The notes under the pieces were generated by a model, which made no database searches, had not been told where the DNA came from, and worked only from the letters and a program-made list of their open reading frames with translations. A stretch of 64,000 nucleotides of DNA, from IMG/VR virus record IMGVR_UViG_3300042889_001503, positions 186,001-250,000 of that record; one strand, 5' to 3'. The stretch comes from a virus. Numbering within the stretch: the stretch's first letter is position 1; every line of letters starts with the position of its first letter. Made by a program: the position numbers and the translations under genes. Shown here piece by piece: positions 8,278 through 17,313 of the stretch.

Positions 8278-9201
8278 ATGAAAGATTTAATCAGACGTAT
8301 ATTAAAAGAACAAGAAGAAGAACCTGTCTTAAGTAAGAAGGAGATTTTGTTGTTTAAATTTATTAACGATAATAAGCAGAAATCAGGAACCAAAACTGAA
8401 ATGATTCGACTTATTAAAGATATGTTAGGATATTTTGGTTTCCCACAAAGTGATGCCACTATGTATTACGAAATATATACCGCTAACTTCAGACCGGACG
8501 GGGACTATAAAAGTTTAACAAAGGACAATTTCAAAGACTATAGACAATTCAAACAAAGAAAAGTTACCAACAATACCGCCTATGAATATGCGACAGCTAA
8601 GATGCCGTTTAAAGGTTCAAACATTGAAGGACAATGGAATGTAAACAATAACAATGATTGGTATTATGTTATTGAGTCATATGGTTGGTATCCGGTATTT
8701 TTATTTATTAATAACCAATGGTATAGAACATTAGATACCTATTCAAGTTCTACTAGAAAACAAATGAGTCAAATTGACCCGGTTAAATACGATTCAAATT
8801 TACGAGCAAATGTTATGAGTATAACTAAAGGTGAGATGGAACGTCTTATAAATGGTAGTTATAATATTGATAGAGTTAAATCTGATAGGGTAACAAGTTT
8901 TGTAACACATAAAGATAATAAGACTAATCAATCAAAATTAATTAGTGGAGGTTATGGTGATAATGCTCATAGAGTTAATTTTATGATTAAAGATATTGAA
9001 GATGTTGATGGTAAAATTAAAATATCTGTTGAAATTCTTAAGGCAGGTAAAATGATTGGTAGAAAAATGTCTCCGGATTCCAATTTTAAAGATGACCCCG
9101 AATTATTGAATAACATTATGAAAACTATTAAACAAGACATACTGAGAACTTATCCGACTCACTTAACGGATGATAACACGGAAATAGAATTATTAAATTA
9201 A
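8278..9201 (+). CDS. helical-leader protein, unknown
   Basis: Start at MKDLIRRILKEQEEE (8278); the longer in-frame start overlaps the ferritin-like gene. The leader is an amphipathic helix with L-K-E at 9-11. The 308-residue body has NNNNDWYYVIESYGWYPVFLFINNQWYR and no recognised family. A terminator follows. Confidence 0.75.
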   Translation: MKDLIRRILKEQEEEPVLSKKEILLFKFINDNKQKSGTKTEMIRLIKDMLGYFGFPQSDATMYYEIYTANFRPDGDYKSLTKDNFKDYRQFKQRKVTNNTAYEYATAKMPFKGSNIEGQWNVNNNNDWYYVIESYGWYPVFLFINNQWYRTLDTYSSSTRKQMSQIDPVKYDSNLRANVMSITKGEMERLINGSYNIDRVKSDRVTSFVTHKDNKTNQSKLISGGYGDNAHRVNFMIKDIEDVDGKIKISVEILKAGKMIGRKMSPDSNFKDDPELLNNIMKTIKQDILRTYPTHLTDDNTEIELLN

Positions 9202-9202
9202 A

Positions 9203-9230
9203 AAAGAGGGACATTTAGTTCCTTTTTTTT
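9203..9230 (+). terminator. rho-independent terminator
   Basis: AGGGA/TTCCT-type stem with eight T. Confidence 0.65.
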
Positions 9231-9250
9231 GTTTATATCAAAAATAGTAT

Positions 9251-9258
9251 TATCTTTG
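9251..9258 (+). promoter_or_regulatory. TATCTTTG promoter
   Basis: 21 nt before ATG 9280, and nearly identical in its flanks to the 3265 promoter. Confidence 0.75.
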
Positions 9259-9279
9259 TACTCACAAAACAGATATACT

Positions 9280-10020
9280 ATGACAACTACCACCACATCA
9301 ACGACATCAAAAGTTAGAAATTACCAAGGTTCTAACAAATTTTTATTAAGTATTAAATCATCTTTGGAAAAATGGGGAAACTTAACACCTAAACAAGTGG
9401 AATTCGCTGAGAAAGCACTTAAAAGTGTTCAAACCGTTAATGTTGAAACAATGTCTGAAAACTTACAAAAGATTGCTAAGTATGATGGACCAAATAGTTT
9501 CGTCAATGAAATAAAAGGTAAGTTACTTAAATACGGAACATTGTCTGACAAACAAGTAAACGCTACGTTAACTCAAATCCAAAAGGATATTGATAAAGAG
9601 GATACTCGCAATTTCAAAATTCCTACTCCGGGTGATACGGTAACTGTTGGACGTAAAATTGGTCAACAAATGAAAGAGACTTACGGATTAGAATTTAATC
9701 CAATGGTTATTGACATTACTAAGTTGTTGGCAGTTTCTCCAAAGGCGTTCAAGTTCTCAGGAAAAATGACAACAGGAAGAAGTAAAGTTTGTAGATGTTG
9801 TGCTAAAACATTGACTGATGAGTTTTCAATGTTAACAGGTGTTGGAAAGACTTGTGCTAAACATATGAGAATCCCTTACATCACTGACATAAATCAAGCC
9901 GACAGATTCCGTGAGGATTACTTGAGAAGAGTTGAAGAGATTGGTGAAATGGAATTTTGGGTTCCTAAATCTCAAGTTAAAAAGTGGGATGGTGAATGGG
10001 TTTTGAAATACATAATGTAA
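9280..10020 (+). CDS. zinc-finger protein with duplicated helical module
   Basis: Start MTTTTTSTTSKVRN (9280) follows the promoter; the frame upstream crosses it. Two copies of a module, FLLSIKSSLEKWGNLTPKQV (about 22-41) and VNEIKGKLLKYGTLSDKQV, are followed by CRCCAKTL...GVGKTCAKH, a CxxC...C..H zinc site like that of DUF6011. Similar proteins are common in phages but uncharacterised. DNA or RNA binding is plausible. Confidence 0.75.
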   Translation: MTTTTTSTTSKVRNYQGSNKFLLSIKSSLEKWGNLTPKQVEFAEKALKSVQTVNVETMSENLQKIAKYDGPNSFVNEIKGKLLKYGTLSDKQVNATLTQIQKDIDKEDTRNFKIPTPGDTVTVGRKIGQQMKETYGLEFNPMVIDITKLLAVSPKAFKFSGKMTTGRSKVCRCCAKTLTDEFSMLTGVGKTCAKHMRIPYITDINQADRFREDYLRRVEEIGEMEFWVPKSQVKKWDGEWVLKYIM

Positions 10021-10021
10021 T

Positions 10022-10360
10022 ATGAACCCATATCCTAAACGATTACAACTACTTTTAAAAGAAGTTTATAAAGAGTTTCCTGAATTAAGGAGACACCCGG
10101 ACTATCGTATGTATTATTTGTATTGGTCATATCCTAATGAAAGGGAATATTTTATTGTTTTAACAAATTCAATACCTGATGATTATGGAAGTGACAATAT
10201 GGTATCAATAATTAATAGTCTTGCTAAGACATTTGGATTTGTGGAGGGGGTTTTAATGAAACCGGATGATTTTGATAAATATATTAAAACCCCCATTGAA
10301 GATTCCATTAAAGAATTAAGGGGTAGTGAGTTTAAAACTTGTGGATACGAGGTTTGGTGA
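10022..10360 (+). CDS. hypothetical protein
   Basis: 112 residues, 1 nt after the zinc-finger gene. Starts MNPYPKRLQLLLKEVYKEFPEL. Mixed alpha/beta, no family recognised. Confidence 0.7.
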   Translation: MNPYPKRLQLLLKEVYKEFPELRRHPDYRMYYLYWSYPNEREYFIVLTNSIPDDYGSDNMVSIINSLAKTFGFVEGVLMKPDDFDKYIKTPIEDSIKELRGSEFKTCGYEVW

Positions 10361-10418
10361 TTTGACTTCCGGTAAAAAATGATTATACTATACAAACAAA
10401 GAACAAAACAATTTTATT

Positions 10419-10856
10419 ATGAATATAAAGAAAGCTTTAAAAGAGAAAAACCGATTGGTTAAAGAGATTCAAGATTTGCACGTTAGAGTGGCGACATACA
10501 ACTCAGTTGAGGTTGGTAATGTTAGACCATATTCGGCTAAAGAATGTATGGAGCAAATCAACCAAAAAAGTAATGAGTTGGTGGAACTTAAAACAAACAT
10601 CCACAGAGCAAATGGTCCGGTATATAATCACATTTTTAGATTATCGGAATTGAAATCTATGATTACAAGAATCAAAAACTTGGATTGTAACGAAGGAAGT
10701 GTTCAAGATTACTACTCAAGAAATCGTGAGACACCATTAGTAAAAGTGACGGAAATCTCAATTGTTGAGAGAGACGAGATGGTTAAACATATGGAAAACC
10801 AAATTGAAGAAATTCAGGATATTTTGGACAACCATAACCAAATCACCAATATATAG
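10419..10856 (+). CDS. coiled-coil protein
   Basis: 145 residues. Heptad-like helices (ALKEKNRLVKEIQDLHVRV and KHMENQIEEIQDILDNH) suggest a coiled coil. Unknown role. Confidence 0.75.
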   Translation: MNIKKALKEKNRLVKEIQDLHVRVATYNSVEVGNVRPYSAKECMEQINQKSNELVELKTNIHRANGPVYNHIFRLSELKSMITRIKNLDCNEGSVQDYYSRNRETPLVKVTEISIVERDEMVKHMENQIEEIQDILDNHNQITNI

Positions 10857-11053
10857 TTCAGTGTCCGGGAGGGATTTAATGTAATGTAATATTGACTATC
10901 AATATTCAACATACAAACTATTAACAGAGTCCTCGACGTTTTGATGATGATTAAGTACTCAAACCTCAACACTCAGCAGTTCAAAATTAATTTGTCAAAA
11001 CTTAAAACTCTTTTTAACTTACTTATTGAACTTCCAACCTGACTATAAAAAAA
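10857..11053. other. noncoding gap between convergent genes
   Basis: About 200 nt without an ORF. It holds AATATTGACTATCAATATT-like and other weak inverted repeats and no clear promoter. It may be 3'-UTR. Confidence 0.5.
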
Positions 11054-11077
11054 CCCCTTGATAAATCAGGGGGTTTT
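11054..11077. terminator. bidirectional terminator
   Basis: CCCCTTGAT / ATCAGGGGG stem flanked by A-run and T-run, between convergent genes ending at 10856 and 11083. Confidence 0.8.
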
Positions 11078-11082
11078 GTATT

Positions 11083-11784
11083 TTAGAATTTTATTTCAAA
11101 GTTTATCGGAACGTTAACATTTTCTTCGTAGTTTTGTTCTAAATTTAAATAAATTTGGGAATCTGATGGATTAAATATAAAACTACCTTGACCACCTTCG
11201 TTGTTATACCAATCTACATCAGTTTCTTCTAACCAGTGATATAACATATCTTCAATAAGTTTTGGCATATCTTCAGATGACCCGTTAATAGACATATCAC
11301 CATCTAAAGACCCCTCATCACCTCCACCTTGAAATTGTACCATACCTTCACCATTTTCACCAATCAGTTCAAATATCCTTAAAACTTCGTTATATGTTTC
11401 TTCACTATAATCTTCAGAAATTTCTTCTAAAGTTTTTGAAAACTCAAATCCGTTACTTTCAAATTCCCATTGAGTTGCGGACGCTGTTAATGTTCTTTCA
11501 ATACAATCAATTTCAAGGGTTAATTGTCCTCTAAGGTCACAATCTGTGGTAGTGTTTTCAAATAGTTCATTAGATTCAATTATTTCAGTAAGAACTTCAT
11601 CAATTTTTGCGTAAGTTTCTATAGATATGTTTGTTTGTGGTGAGTGAAACTGTTCATCTTCCCAATCTAAACCACACGATTCTATATAGTATTCTTTATA
11701 AGCGGTTTCAGCTCCATATGATTGTAGATAAAACGAGAAATGTTTTAATGATTTTAATTGTTCGTCAGTTACTTGTGGTTGCAT
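11083..11784 (-). CDS. acidic protein, unknown
   Basis: 233 residues, very acidic (many Glu/Asp), with MQFQGGGDEGSLDGDMSINGSSEDM-like Gly/Ser loop and LYHWLEETDVDWYNNEGGQGSF near the C-terminus. A similar VDWYNN/EGG style occurs in the other minus-strand genes of this section. Function unknown. Confidence 0.75.
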   Translation of the reverse strand: MQPQVTDEQLKSLKHFSFYLQSYGAETAYKEYYIESCGLDWEDEQFHSPQTNISIETYAKIDEVLTEIIESNELFENTTTDCDLRGQLTLEIDCIERTLTASATQWEFESNGFEFSKTLEEISEDYSEETYNEVLRIFELIGENGEGMVQFQGGGDEGSLDGDMSINGSSEDMPKLIEDMLYHWLEETDVDWYNNEGGQGSFIFNPSDSQIYLNLEQNYEENVNVPINFEIKF

Positions 11785-11796
11785 AAATCTTTTTAT

Positions 11797-11806
11797 TATA
11801 AATATA
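11797..11806 (-). promoter_or_regulatory. late-type box (TATATTTATA on minus)
   Basis: 12 nt before the ATG of the 11083-11784 gene. Confidence 0.5.
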
Positions 11807-12157
11807 TTAATCTACATTAATGTCTAGTGTTCTTATCATCCACATAGGTTTTTCTTTGGATTCTATTGCTTGTAACCATTCACGAGGTGTTGGAACGTAA
11901 TTGAAACAATCTTCTTTTATATGGTCGGTTAATATATATCGTGTATAAACAACTTTCCCATCTGAGTTGGTAAAGTGACTACCAAACCTTTGTTCTGCTT
12001 CGTGAATACCCATACTATGATGTCTGAACATTCTGTGTATTGAGTGTGGCACCCAAAGTTTGCTTTCGTCTAGCCATTCGTGAAGGAATAGATAGTCGGT
12101 GTATAGTCCGCCATATTTTTTTGCGGATGATTTTGCGTGGATTACTGAATGTGCCAT
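11807..12157 (-). CDS. DUF6915-like protein
   Basis: 116 residues. HAKSSAKKYGGLYTDYLFLHEWLDESK, then HRMFRHHSMGIHEAEQRFG and a C-terminal PTPREWLQAI match the conserved pattern I know from DUF6915 proteins of phages and bacteria. The His cluster (HRMFRHHSMGIH) could bind metal. Biochemical role unknown. Confidence 0.75.
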   Translation of the reverse strand: MAHSVIHAKSSAKKYGGLYTDYLFLHEWLDESKLWVPHSIHRMFRHHSMGIHEAEQRFGSHFTNSDGKVVYTRYILTDHIKEDCFNYVPTPREWLQAIESKEKPMWMIRTLDINVD

Positions 12158-12223
12158 AAATTTGATATTTTATTTGGTTATTAACTATTTATAATTATAA
12201 TTAAAATTACCACATAGAAAAGA

Positions 12224-12742
12224 ATGAAATTAATAATAACGGAATCCAAACATAAGAGCGTCGTATTCAAATACTTTGATAAGTTTGGGGGTGAGGTAGA
12301 TAATCAATTCATCAATATGTTTAAGTTGGATGATAGAACTGGTATGGTTAGTTATGATGATGCTTACAAATACTTAATTGAGTGGAGAGGTGAGGAAGAA
12401 TCAAAAGAACTTGCCAAAACTTTATTACTTCAGAATCCCCATCATATAGATGAGTATGGTGGATACGATTTCTTCTTTGAGGTGGATGACATTGACTATT
12501 GGGAATTGGATGAAAAACAACCAAATGTTGTTGTTAGTGTAAAAGTTAATGATTTGTCGGGAACAGTTACCGTTTCAAATGGTGAGAATAGAACATTAGA
12601 AGATGCGTTAAATGATGATGATTATGGGTGGGAAGTTAGTGACGAGGTTCAGTGGGGTATAAATGATTATTTCAAGGAGAACATAACATCAAAAACAGGA
12701 ATTAAAGTAATATTTGATTCAGAATATATTAGTCAACAATAA
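12224..12742 (+). CDS. short-leader protein
   Basis: 172 residues with leader MKLIITESKHKSVV (I-T-E at 5-7). The remainder is acidic with VSVKVNDLSGTVTVSNGENRTLEDAL, a beta-rich segment. Unknown function; starts a three-gene + unit. Confidence 0.8.
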   Translation: MKLIITESKHKSVVFKYFDKFGGEVDNQFINMFKLDDRTGMVSYDDAYKYLIEWRGEEESKELAKTLLLQNPHHIDEYGGYDFFFEVDDIDYWELDEKQPNVVVSVKVNDLSGTVTVSNGENRTLEDALNDDDYGWEVSDEVQWGINDYFKENITSKTGIKVIFDSEYISQQ

Positions 12743-12743
12743 T

Positions 12744-13775
12744 ATGAAGCCACATTTACAAGAATATATAGACGAATTTAATTCCGGAGAATTTGAAGAT
12801 TTACTTGGATTCTTTGGTAGTATGGAACAAATACTTAAGTTCTTCCATAAACAAAATCTATTACAATATATTGACCCTTTTGACGATAATTTAAGTGATT
12901 ATCAACTAGAGATACTGAATTACTTATTAAACGTCTTAAACGATAAAGAAACATTAAAATATTGTATAGCTCAATTAGATGATATAGAATTTAAAGATGA
13001 TGGATGTTATTTAAGAATTACAGATAAAGAAGACTTAGCTGAGTTGTTTGATAATAATGGAAGAAATTTAACTGCAAGAGATTATGTTAAAGCCATATTT
13101 GGTGAAGATAATTGGGAACATTACAGCAATACTACCGATGATGTATATAGAGATGTTATTGAAGAGTTGAACCCCGAGAACATAGAACGATTAAAACAAC
13201 ATATGTTAGATGTGTTAACTAATTGGAAAATTGAGGTTGATGATAGTTCACCTGATTTATTTAACAATTATTCTGAAGAAGGTATTTTTTATTTAACACC
13301 GGAGAATGTTGGTGATGTTATTGGTGATGAAGAATCATTTATGTATTTACTTGATAATGATTATTTACCTGATGTAACCGGTGACTTATATAGTATTCAT
13401 TCCAATGCTTATAACAATGCGTATGAAACAGAAATATATAATGACGCTATGAGTGAATTAGAAACATTCTTTGATGTGAAATCGGGTAAATGGGAATCAA
13501 GACCAACAAGTCATAATCCTGACAAACTTATTGAAACCTATATAATAAAATTTAATCCAAACGAGGTTGTTAATTCTATTAAGAAATTTGTTGCGGATAC
13601 TAGTAATTGGGGGTATTATGCGAATAACCTTGATTATGTTACTAGTTGGTTAAATATGATGAATACTTTTATGGACAATGGTGATGAACCTTGGCTTGAC
13701 TTTAGAATGCCGGATTACCCGGATAGTGGTTTAGTTGATAAATACATAAATGAAATATTTCCTGACTACATATAA
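12744..13775 (+). CDS. hypothetical acidic protein
   Basis: 344 residues from MKPHLQEYIDEF; this start abuts the previous stop. Very acidic, with no recognisable domain and a Tyr/Asn-rich middle (NAYNNAYETEIYND). Its stop overlaps the next ATG. Confidence 0.75.
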   Translation: MKPHLQEYIDEFNSGEFEDLLGFFGSMEQILKFFHKQNLLQYIDPFDDNLSDYQLEILNYLLNVLNDKETLKYCIAQLDDIEFKDDGCYLRITDKEDLAELFDNNGRNLTARDYVKAIFGEDNWEHYSNTTDDVYRDVIEELNPENIERLKQHMLDVLTNWKIEVDDSSPDLFNNYSEEGIFYLTPENVGDVIGDEESFMYLLDNDYLPDVTGDLYSIHSNAYNNAYETEIYNDAMSELETFFDVKSGKWESRPTSHNPDKLIETYIIKFNPNEVVNSIKKFVADTSNWGYYANNLDYVTSWLNMMNTFMDNGDEPWLDFRMPDYPDSGLVDKYINEIFPDYI

Positions 13776-14140
13776 TGGAAGATAGAAAAATAGAATCAAT
13801 TAAAAAAAACATCGTTAAATTGTTTGATGAGGTTATGGTTATAGAAGGTCAATATGGTATGCCTTATTCTAGTGGTGAGGATTATGCGGATTGGTCTGTT
13901 ACTTATAAGATTGATAAAATTAGTCTTTGGAACGTCACACGATATAAACGTTGTCAATATGGTGGGACCATATATCTTAATCCAATTGAAATTAAGGTTG
14001 GGTTTGAAGGTGATTGGGAATATATGAAATACATCACAGATTTACCAAGTTGGATTGAAGATGAAATTAAAGATTCAATTCTTGATGAGGTTGAAACTTG
14101 GTTTCCCAATGTTTGTGCGGATGTTGATTTTTCTTATTAA
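13775..14140 (+). CDS. hypothetical protein
   Basis: 121 residues. The stop codon shares TTAA with the stop of the convergent gene on the minus strand, leaving no space for a terminator. No family recognised. Confidence 0.75.
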   Translation: MEDRKIESIKKNIVKLFDEVMVIEGQYGMPYSSGEDYADWSVTYKIDKISLWNVTRYKRCQYGGTIYLNPIEIKVGFEGDWEYMKYITDLPSWIEDEIKDSILDEVETWFPNVCADVDFSY

Positions 14141-14793
14141 GTCAAACCATTTCCAAATCTATCGAAATATCCAATAACAGCGTTTGAATACATATATGTG
14201 CTATCATACATATTTTTATTATTAATTATTTCTGTTATAATGTGCCAAACCAAGTCTAATTCTTGTTCTTGAGCACTCTCGTTATAGACAAAGCTTTCAA
14301 TAAATTCCCCAAGTGCGTCATCATCAATTTCTCCACCGTTAATCATTGGGTTAGTTAATTCCAACGATAAATAAAAATTAAACATTTCATGGTCTTCGTA
14401 ACCAATATCCCAATTCAATACGTAACATTCCGAATTAAGTTTTTCTTCATCATGTAACTCAATAGATGTAAAATTACTACACTTGTCATTAATTTTCTGT
14501 CTTAATTCTTGGTTAATATAAAAGTATCTTATGTTACCTACTCTACAATATTTTTCATAAATGTCTTTTCCCCACTCTGGTAAATCTTTGGTTCCGGTCA
14601 TTACCATAAAGTCGTATAGTGATTCCTCAAGGTGTCCATCAACAACAAAATTACTGTAAGATATATCGTTAGGGTTTTCTATATCCCATTCAATAGAGTC
14701 CTCGTTAAGTTGAGGATATAATAATAATCCATTGATATTAAGGGGCGTATCTATGGTTTTAAGAAATAGTCGTAATAATTTATCTTTGTTCAT
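14137..14793 (-). CDS. hypothetical protein
   Basis: 218 residues. The N-terminus MNKDKLLRLFLKTIDTPLN is a short amphipathic helix akin to that of the 15378 and 17310 minus-strand genes (MEKHKLLSLVKKTANYF; KTLFKFIKMVMEE). Unknown function. Confidence 0.75.
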   Translation of the reverse strand: MNKDKLLRLFLKTIDTPLNINGLLLYPQLNEDSIEWDIENPNDISYSNFVVDGHLEESLYDFMVMTGTKDLPEWGKDIYEKYCRVGNIRYFYINQELRQKINDKCSNFTSIELHDEEKLNSECYVLNWDIGYEDHEMFNFYLSLELTNPMINGGEIDDDALGEFIESFVYNESAQEQELDLVWHIITEIINNKNMYDSTYMYSNAVIGYFDRFGNGLT

Positions 14794-14796
14794 AAC

Positions 14797-14806
14797 AATA
14801 AATATA
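14797..14806 (-). promoter_or_regulatory. late-type box (TATATTTATT on minus)
   Basis: 3 nt before the ATG at 14793; abuts a plus-strand copy, forming a divergent pair. Confidence 0.55.
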
Positions 14807-14816
14807 TATATTTATA
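14807..14816 (+). promoter_or_regulatory. late-type box TATATTTATA
   Basis: 19 nt before ATG 14836; back to back with the minus-strand box. Confidence 0.45.
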
Positions 14817-14835
14817 TAAATAATGAATATAGTTT

Positions 14836-15381
14836 ATGGGAAAATTTGAAAGTTGGTTGCAAAATTTAATTGAAAAAGAAGGATTTGACGAGGCTAAGTC
14901 AATGTTGGGTTTAACCACAATAGAATTAATTCAGAAAAGTGATTGTCAAATAGATTTTGAGATGGCAAATTATATTCTTGATTATTTATTTAGGGAAAAA
15001 CTATTTCCTTGGAAATATAAAAAATGTCAATTAAGTTATGATGGGTTTAGTGGTGTAGTTAATTGGGACTGTGATTGGAGTGGTGATTTTTATAATGATT
15101 ATAATGATGAAACAACATCTAGTATGGCGACACCATTTTGGGATGGTTATGGTAATATTCCCGTTGACACTGAATTATATAAGGCGGTGGATTCAAATAA
15201 TAATGGGATTTTATTAGGACCTGATGATTTGGATAATAGTCAATCTTACACTTCTATTGAGTGGAATAAAAAATTTGATAATCTTGCCTCATACAGTATG
15301 TGGATAAGAAGATTTTACTTACCTAACGTTTATGAAGCAATCTCACAACATTTGGATAATTATCGTAATTACGAAGATTAA
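14836..15381 (+). CDS. hypothetical protein
   Basis: 181 residues starting MGKFESWLQNLIEKEG, with Asp/Tyr/Trp-rich middle (VNWDCDWSGDFYNDYND). Its stop shares TTAA with the convergent zinc-finger gene. Confidence 0.75.
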   Translation: MGKFESWLQNLIEKEGFDEAKSMLGLTTIELIQKSDCQIDFEMANYILDYLFREKLFPWKYKKCQLSYDGFSGVVNWDCDWSGDFYNDYNDETTSSMATPFWDGYGNIPVDTELYKAVDSNNNGILLGPDDLDNSQSYTSIEWNKKFDNLASYSMWIRRFYLPNVYEAISQHLDNYRNYED

Positions 15382-16196
15382 ATTAAAATTCTCTCGTCTG
15401 TTTTCTTTAGATATAAATCTTTTGTGTCTTTAGTTACATATAATAATACGTCACCATTGTCATATTCTGTGTAATCATCAACAATTTCCTCAGACATACC
15501 CAACAATATTGTTTGGGAATTAAACCCAAAATTTTTAGCATCTTCTCCATCTAATTGTTCGTCAGGTTTTGCTTTGAAGAAATAATCTTTCCAACGACCA
15601 CTCCAAGATATATAATCTAAATATTGAATCTCAACTTGTTCATCACTATATATATTTCCTGTTGCGTCACAATTTGAACAATTTACGTCTCCATCGCCAC
15701 CACAATAATTGCAAGATTCTTCTCCACTACCATTACATCTTCCACAAGTCATTCTTCCGGAACCTTCACACATATCACATTCTTCACCGGCATCTTCATC
15801 CATACCTGAACCACCACAATAGTCACAATCTTCTTCACCATTACCATCGCAACGATTACATTCTGTTTCACCTGTTCCATCACAATAATCACAAGGTTCG
15901 CGTCCGTTATGACAATCAGGACAATCAACTTCAGGTTCGGTATTGTAGATTTCAATTAACTCAACGGAATACATATTGGTTTCAATTCTGTCATAAGCTT
16001 CATCAATGTCTTGTTCCTTATTATTAATAGGAATTAAGAAACTATAAAAAATAACATCTTCAGGTGACATTCTATCTAATAATGGTTTGAAGTGTTTATC
16101 ATTCCATAAAGATTGGTATACGGAGTTAGGTGATGAGTAGTCATCAAAGTAGTTTGCCGTTTTCTTAACTAATGAAAGTAATTTGTGTTTTTCCAT
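15378..16196 (-). CDS. DnaJ-like CxxCxGxG zinc-finger protein
   Basis: 272 residues. Eight CxxC pairs lie between residues 92 and 176 (92, 102, 113, 124, 140, 151, 162, 173), mostly 11 residues apart with CxxCxGxG spacing as in the DnaJ cysteine-rich domain. DnaJ has four such repeats; this has eight, and no J domain or DnaJ C-terminal domain is visible. It probably binds several zinc ions and may act in protein folding or assembly. A TATATTTG box lies 14 nt upstream. Confidence 0.8.
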   Translation of the reverse strand: MEKHKLLSLVKKTANYFDDYSSPNSVYQSLWNDKHFKPLLDRMSPEDVIFYSFLIPINNKEQDIDEAYDRIETNMYSVELIEIYNTEPEVDCPDCHNGREPCDYCDGTGETECNRCDGNGEEDCDYCGGSGMDEDAGEECDMCEGSGRMTCGRCNGSGEESCNYCGGDGDVNCSNCDATGNIYSDEQVEIQYLDYISWSGRWKDYFFKAKPDEQLDGEDAKNFGFNSQTILLGMSEEIVDDYTEYDNGDVLLYVTKDTKDLYLKKTDERILI

Positions 16197-16210
16197 AATA
16201 TTTTAGATTA

Positions 16211-16218
16211 CAAATATA
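16211..16218 (-). promoter_or_regulatory. TATATTTG promoter (minus)
   Basis: 14 nt before the ATG of the zinc-finger gene; overlaps the plus-strand late box at 16215. Confidence 0.45.
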
Positions 16219-16224
16219 TTTATA
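16215..16224 (+). promoter_or_regulatory. late-type box TATATTTATA
   Basis: Ends 3 nt before ATG 16228. Confidence 0.6.
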
Positions 16225-16227
16225 AAT

Positions 16228-17313
16228 ATGAGAATTATAATTAAAGAAAACCAATATTTTAAAATATTAGAGAATACTGATATAGAACCGTCAAAAACAA
16301 CTATTAAAAACATTTGTGATAGTGAGAAGTTCTGTAAAGCCCAAGGTAAGATTACCTTTGGTCAGTTACGAGCAATTGTTGAGAGTGCTACAAAACAAAG
16401 AATATTTAAACACGTTGGTGAAGGTGGTGTTAAAGCGACAATTAGATTATTGCCTTGGTTCTTACCACAACTTATGATTCCTGGTATTGTTGGTGGAGTT
16501 ATTAGAGCCGTTAACAAAATATTAAAACCAAGTTTAACTGAAACTGAAAATTATAAAACTTTTTGGGGTAAAGTAATTCTTAAATCATTTCAGGTTGCTG
16601 AGGGTGATTTACATTTAAGTGACCCCTTCTCTAAGATATTCTTCATATCCGATGGTTTAATGACTATGATGGATGATAAATATAAAATTAGGTTTGCTAG
16701 ACATATTGCAGAAATTGCTTCAAACAAACCGGATGACGAAGAAGTTCCTGAGTATTTTGTTGAGAATGAGTTAAGACATTGGGTTAACGATAAGTTTTTA
16801 TTGGACCCACCATTATCATCAAGGTTAAACGAACAAGAGGAAATTGTGGATACAACACCCAACTTTAATAAATTAGTTTATCTACCTGAAGAGAAAGCTA
16901 TGATTGGTGCCTATATGATTACCGGGGATAGTGGGAAGATGATTGATGTATTAAACATTCACGAACAATTGGATAATGCTGGTTTGTTTATGGATGGTGC
17001 GGAATCATACAACATTCATATATTCTTTAGTAAGTTACCAAAATCTCAAATAGAAATGTTAGGTCCGGTTGAAGGTAAAGAAGGTTTTGAATTTATTAAA
17101 ATACCTTATTGGTTGTATAAGAAAATGTCTACAGAATTATCTATCAGACGATACACAAAATTAAAAAGATTATCGATTGCTCGAAGTCAGGTAAATGATT
17201 ACTTTCTTAAATTAATTAACAATCCGGATGTTGAGAGGTATTTTAATATAGTTGATACGGATGATATTAGTCAACAAAGATTTAAATCATATCAAAGACA
17301 TTACAAACCTTAA
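16228..17313 (+). CDS. short-leader protein, unknown
   Basis: 361 residues; leader MRIIIKENQYFKILE (I-K-E at 5-7). Residues about 85-115 hold a moderately hydrophobic stretch (LLPWFLPQLMIPGIVGGVI). The protein is otherwise soluble and unrecognised. Its stop shares TTAA with the convergent 17310 gene. Confidence 0.8.
   Translation: MRIIIKENQYFKILENTDIEPSKTTIKNICDSEKFCKAQGKITFGQLRAIVESATKQRIFKHVGEGGVKATIRLLPWFLPQLMIPGIVGGVIRAVNKILKPSLTETENYKTFWGKVILKSFQVAEGDLHLSDPFSKIFFISDGLMTMMDDKYKIRFARHIAEIASNKPDDEEVPEYFVENELRHWVNDKFLLDPPLSSRLNEQEEIVDTTPNFNKLVYLPEEKAMIGAYMITGDSGKMIDVLNIHEQLDNAGLFMDGAESYNIHIFFSKLPKSQIEMLGPVEGKEGFEFIKIPYWLYKKMSTELSIRRYTKLKRLSIARSQVNDYFLKLINNPDVERYFNIVDTDDISQQRFKSYQRHYKP

Noticed and set aside
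15662-16027. 121-residue His/Asn-rich plus-strand frame opposite the zinc-finger gene
   Set aside because: It is antisense to the CxxCxGxG repeats; its His/Tyr richness is what the reverse complement of repeated Cys/Gly/Asp codons gives, and it has no promoter or start context.
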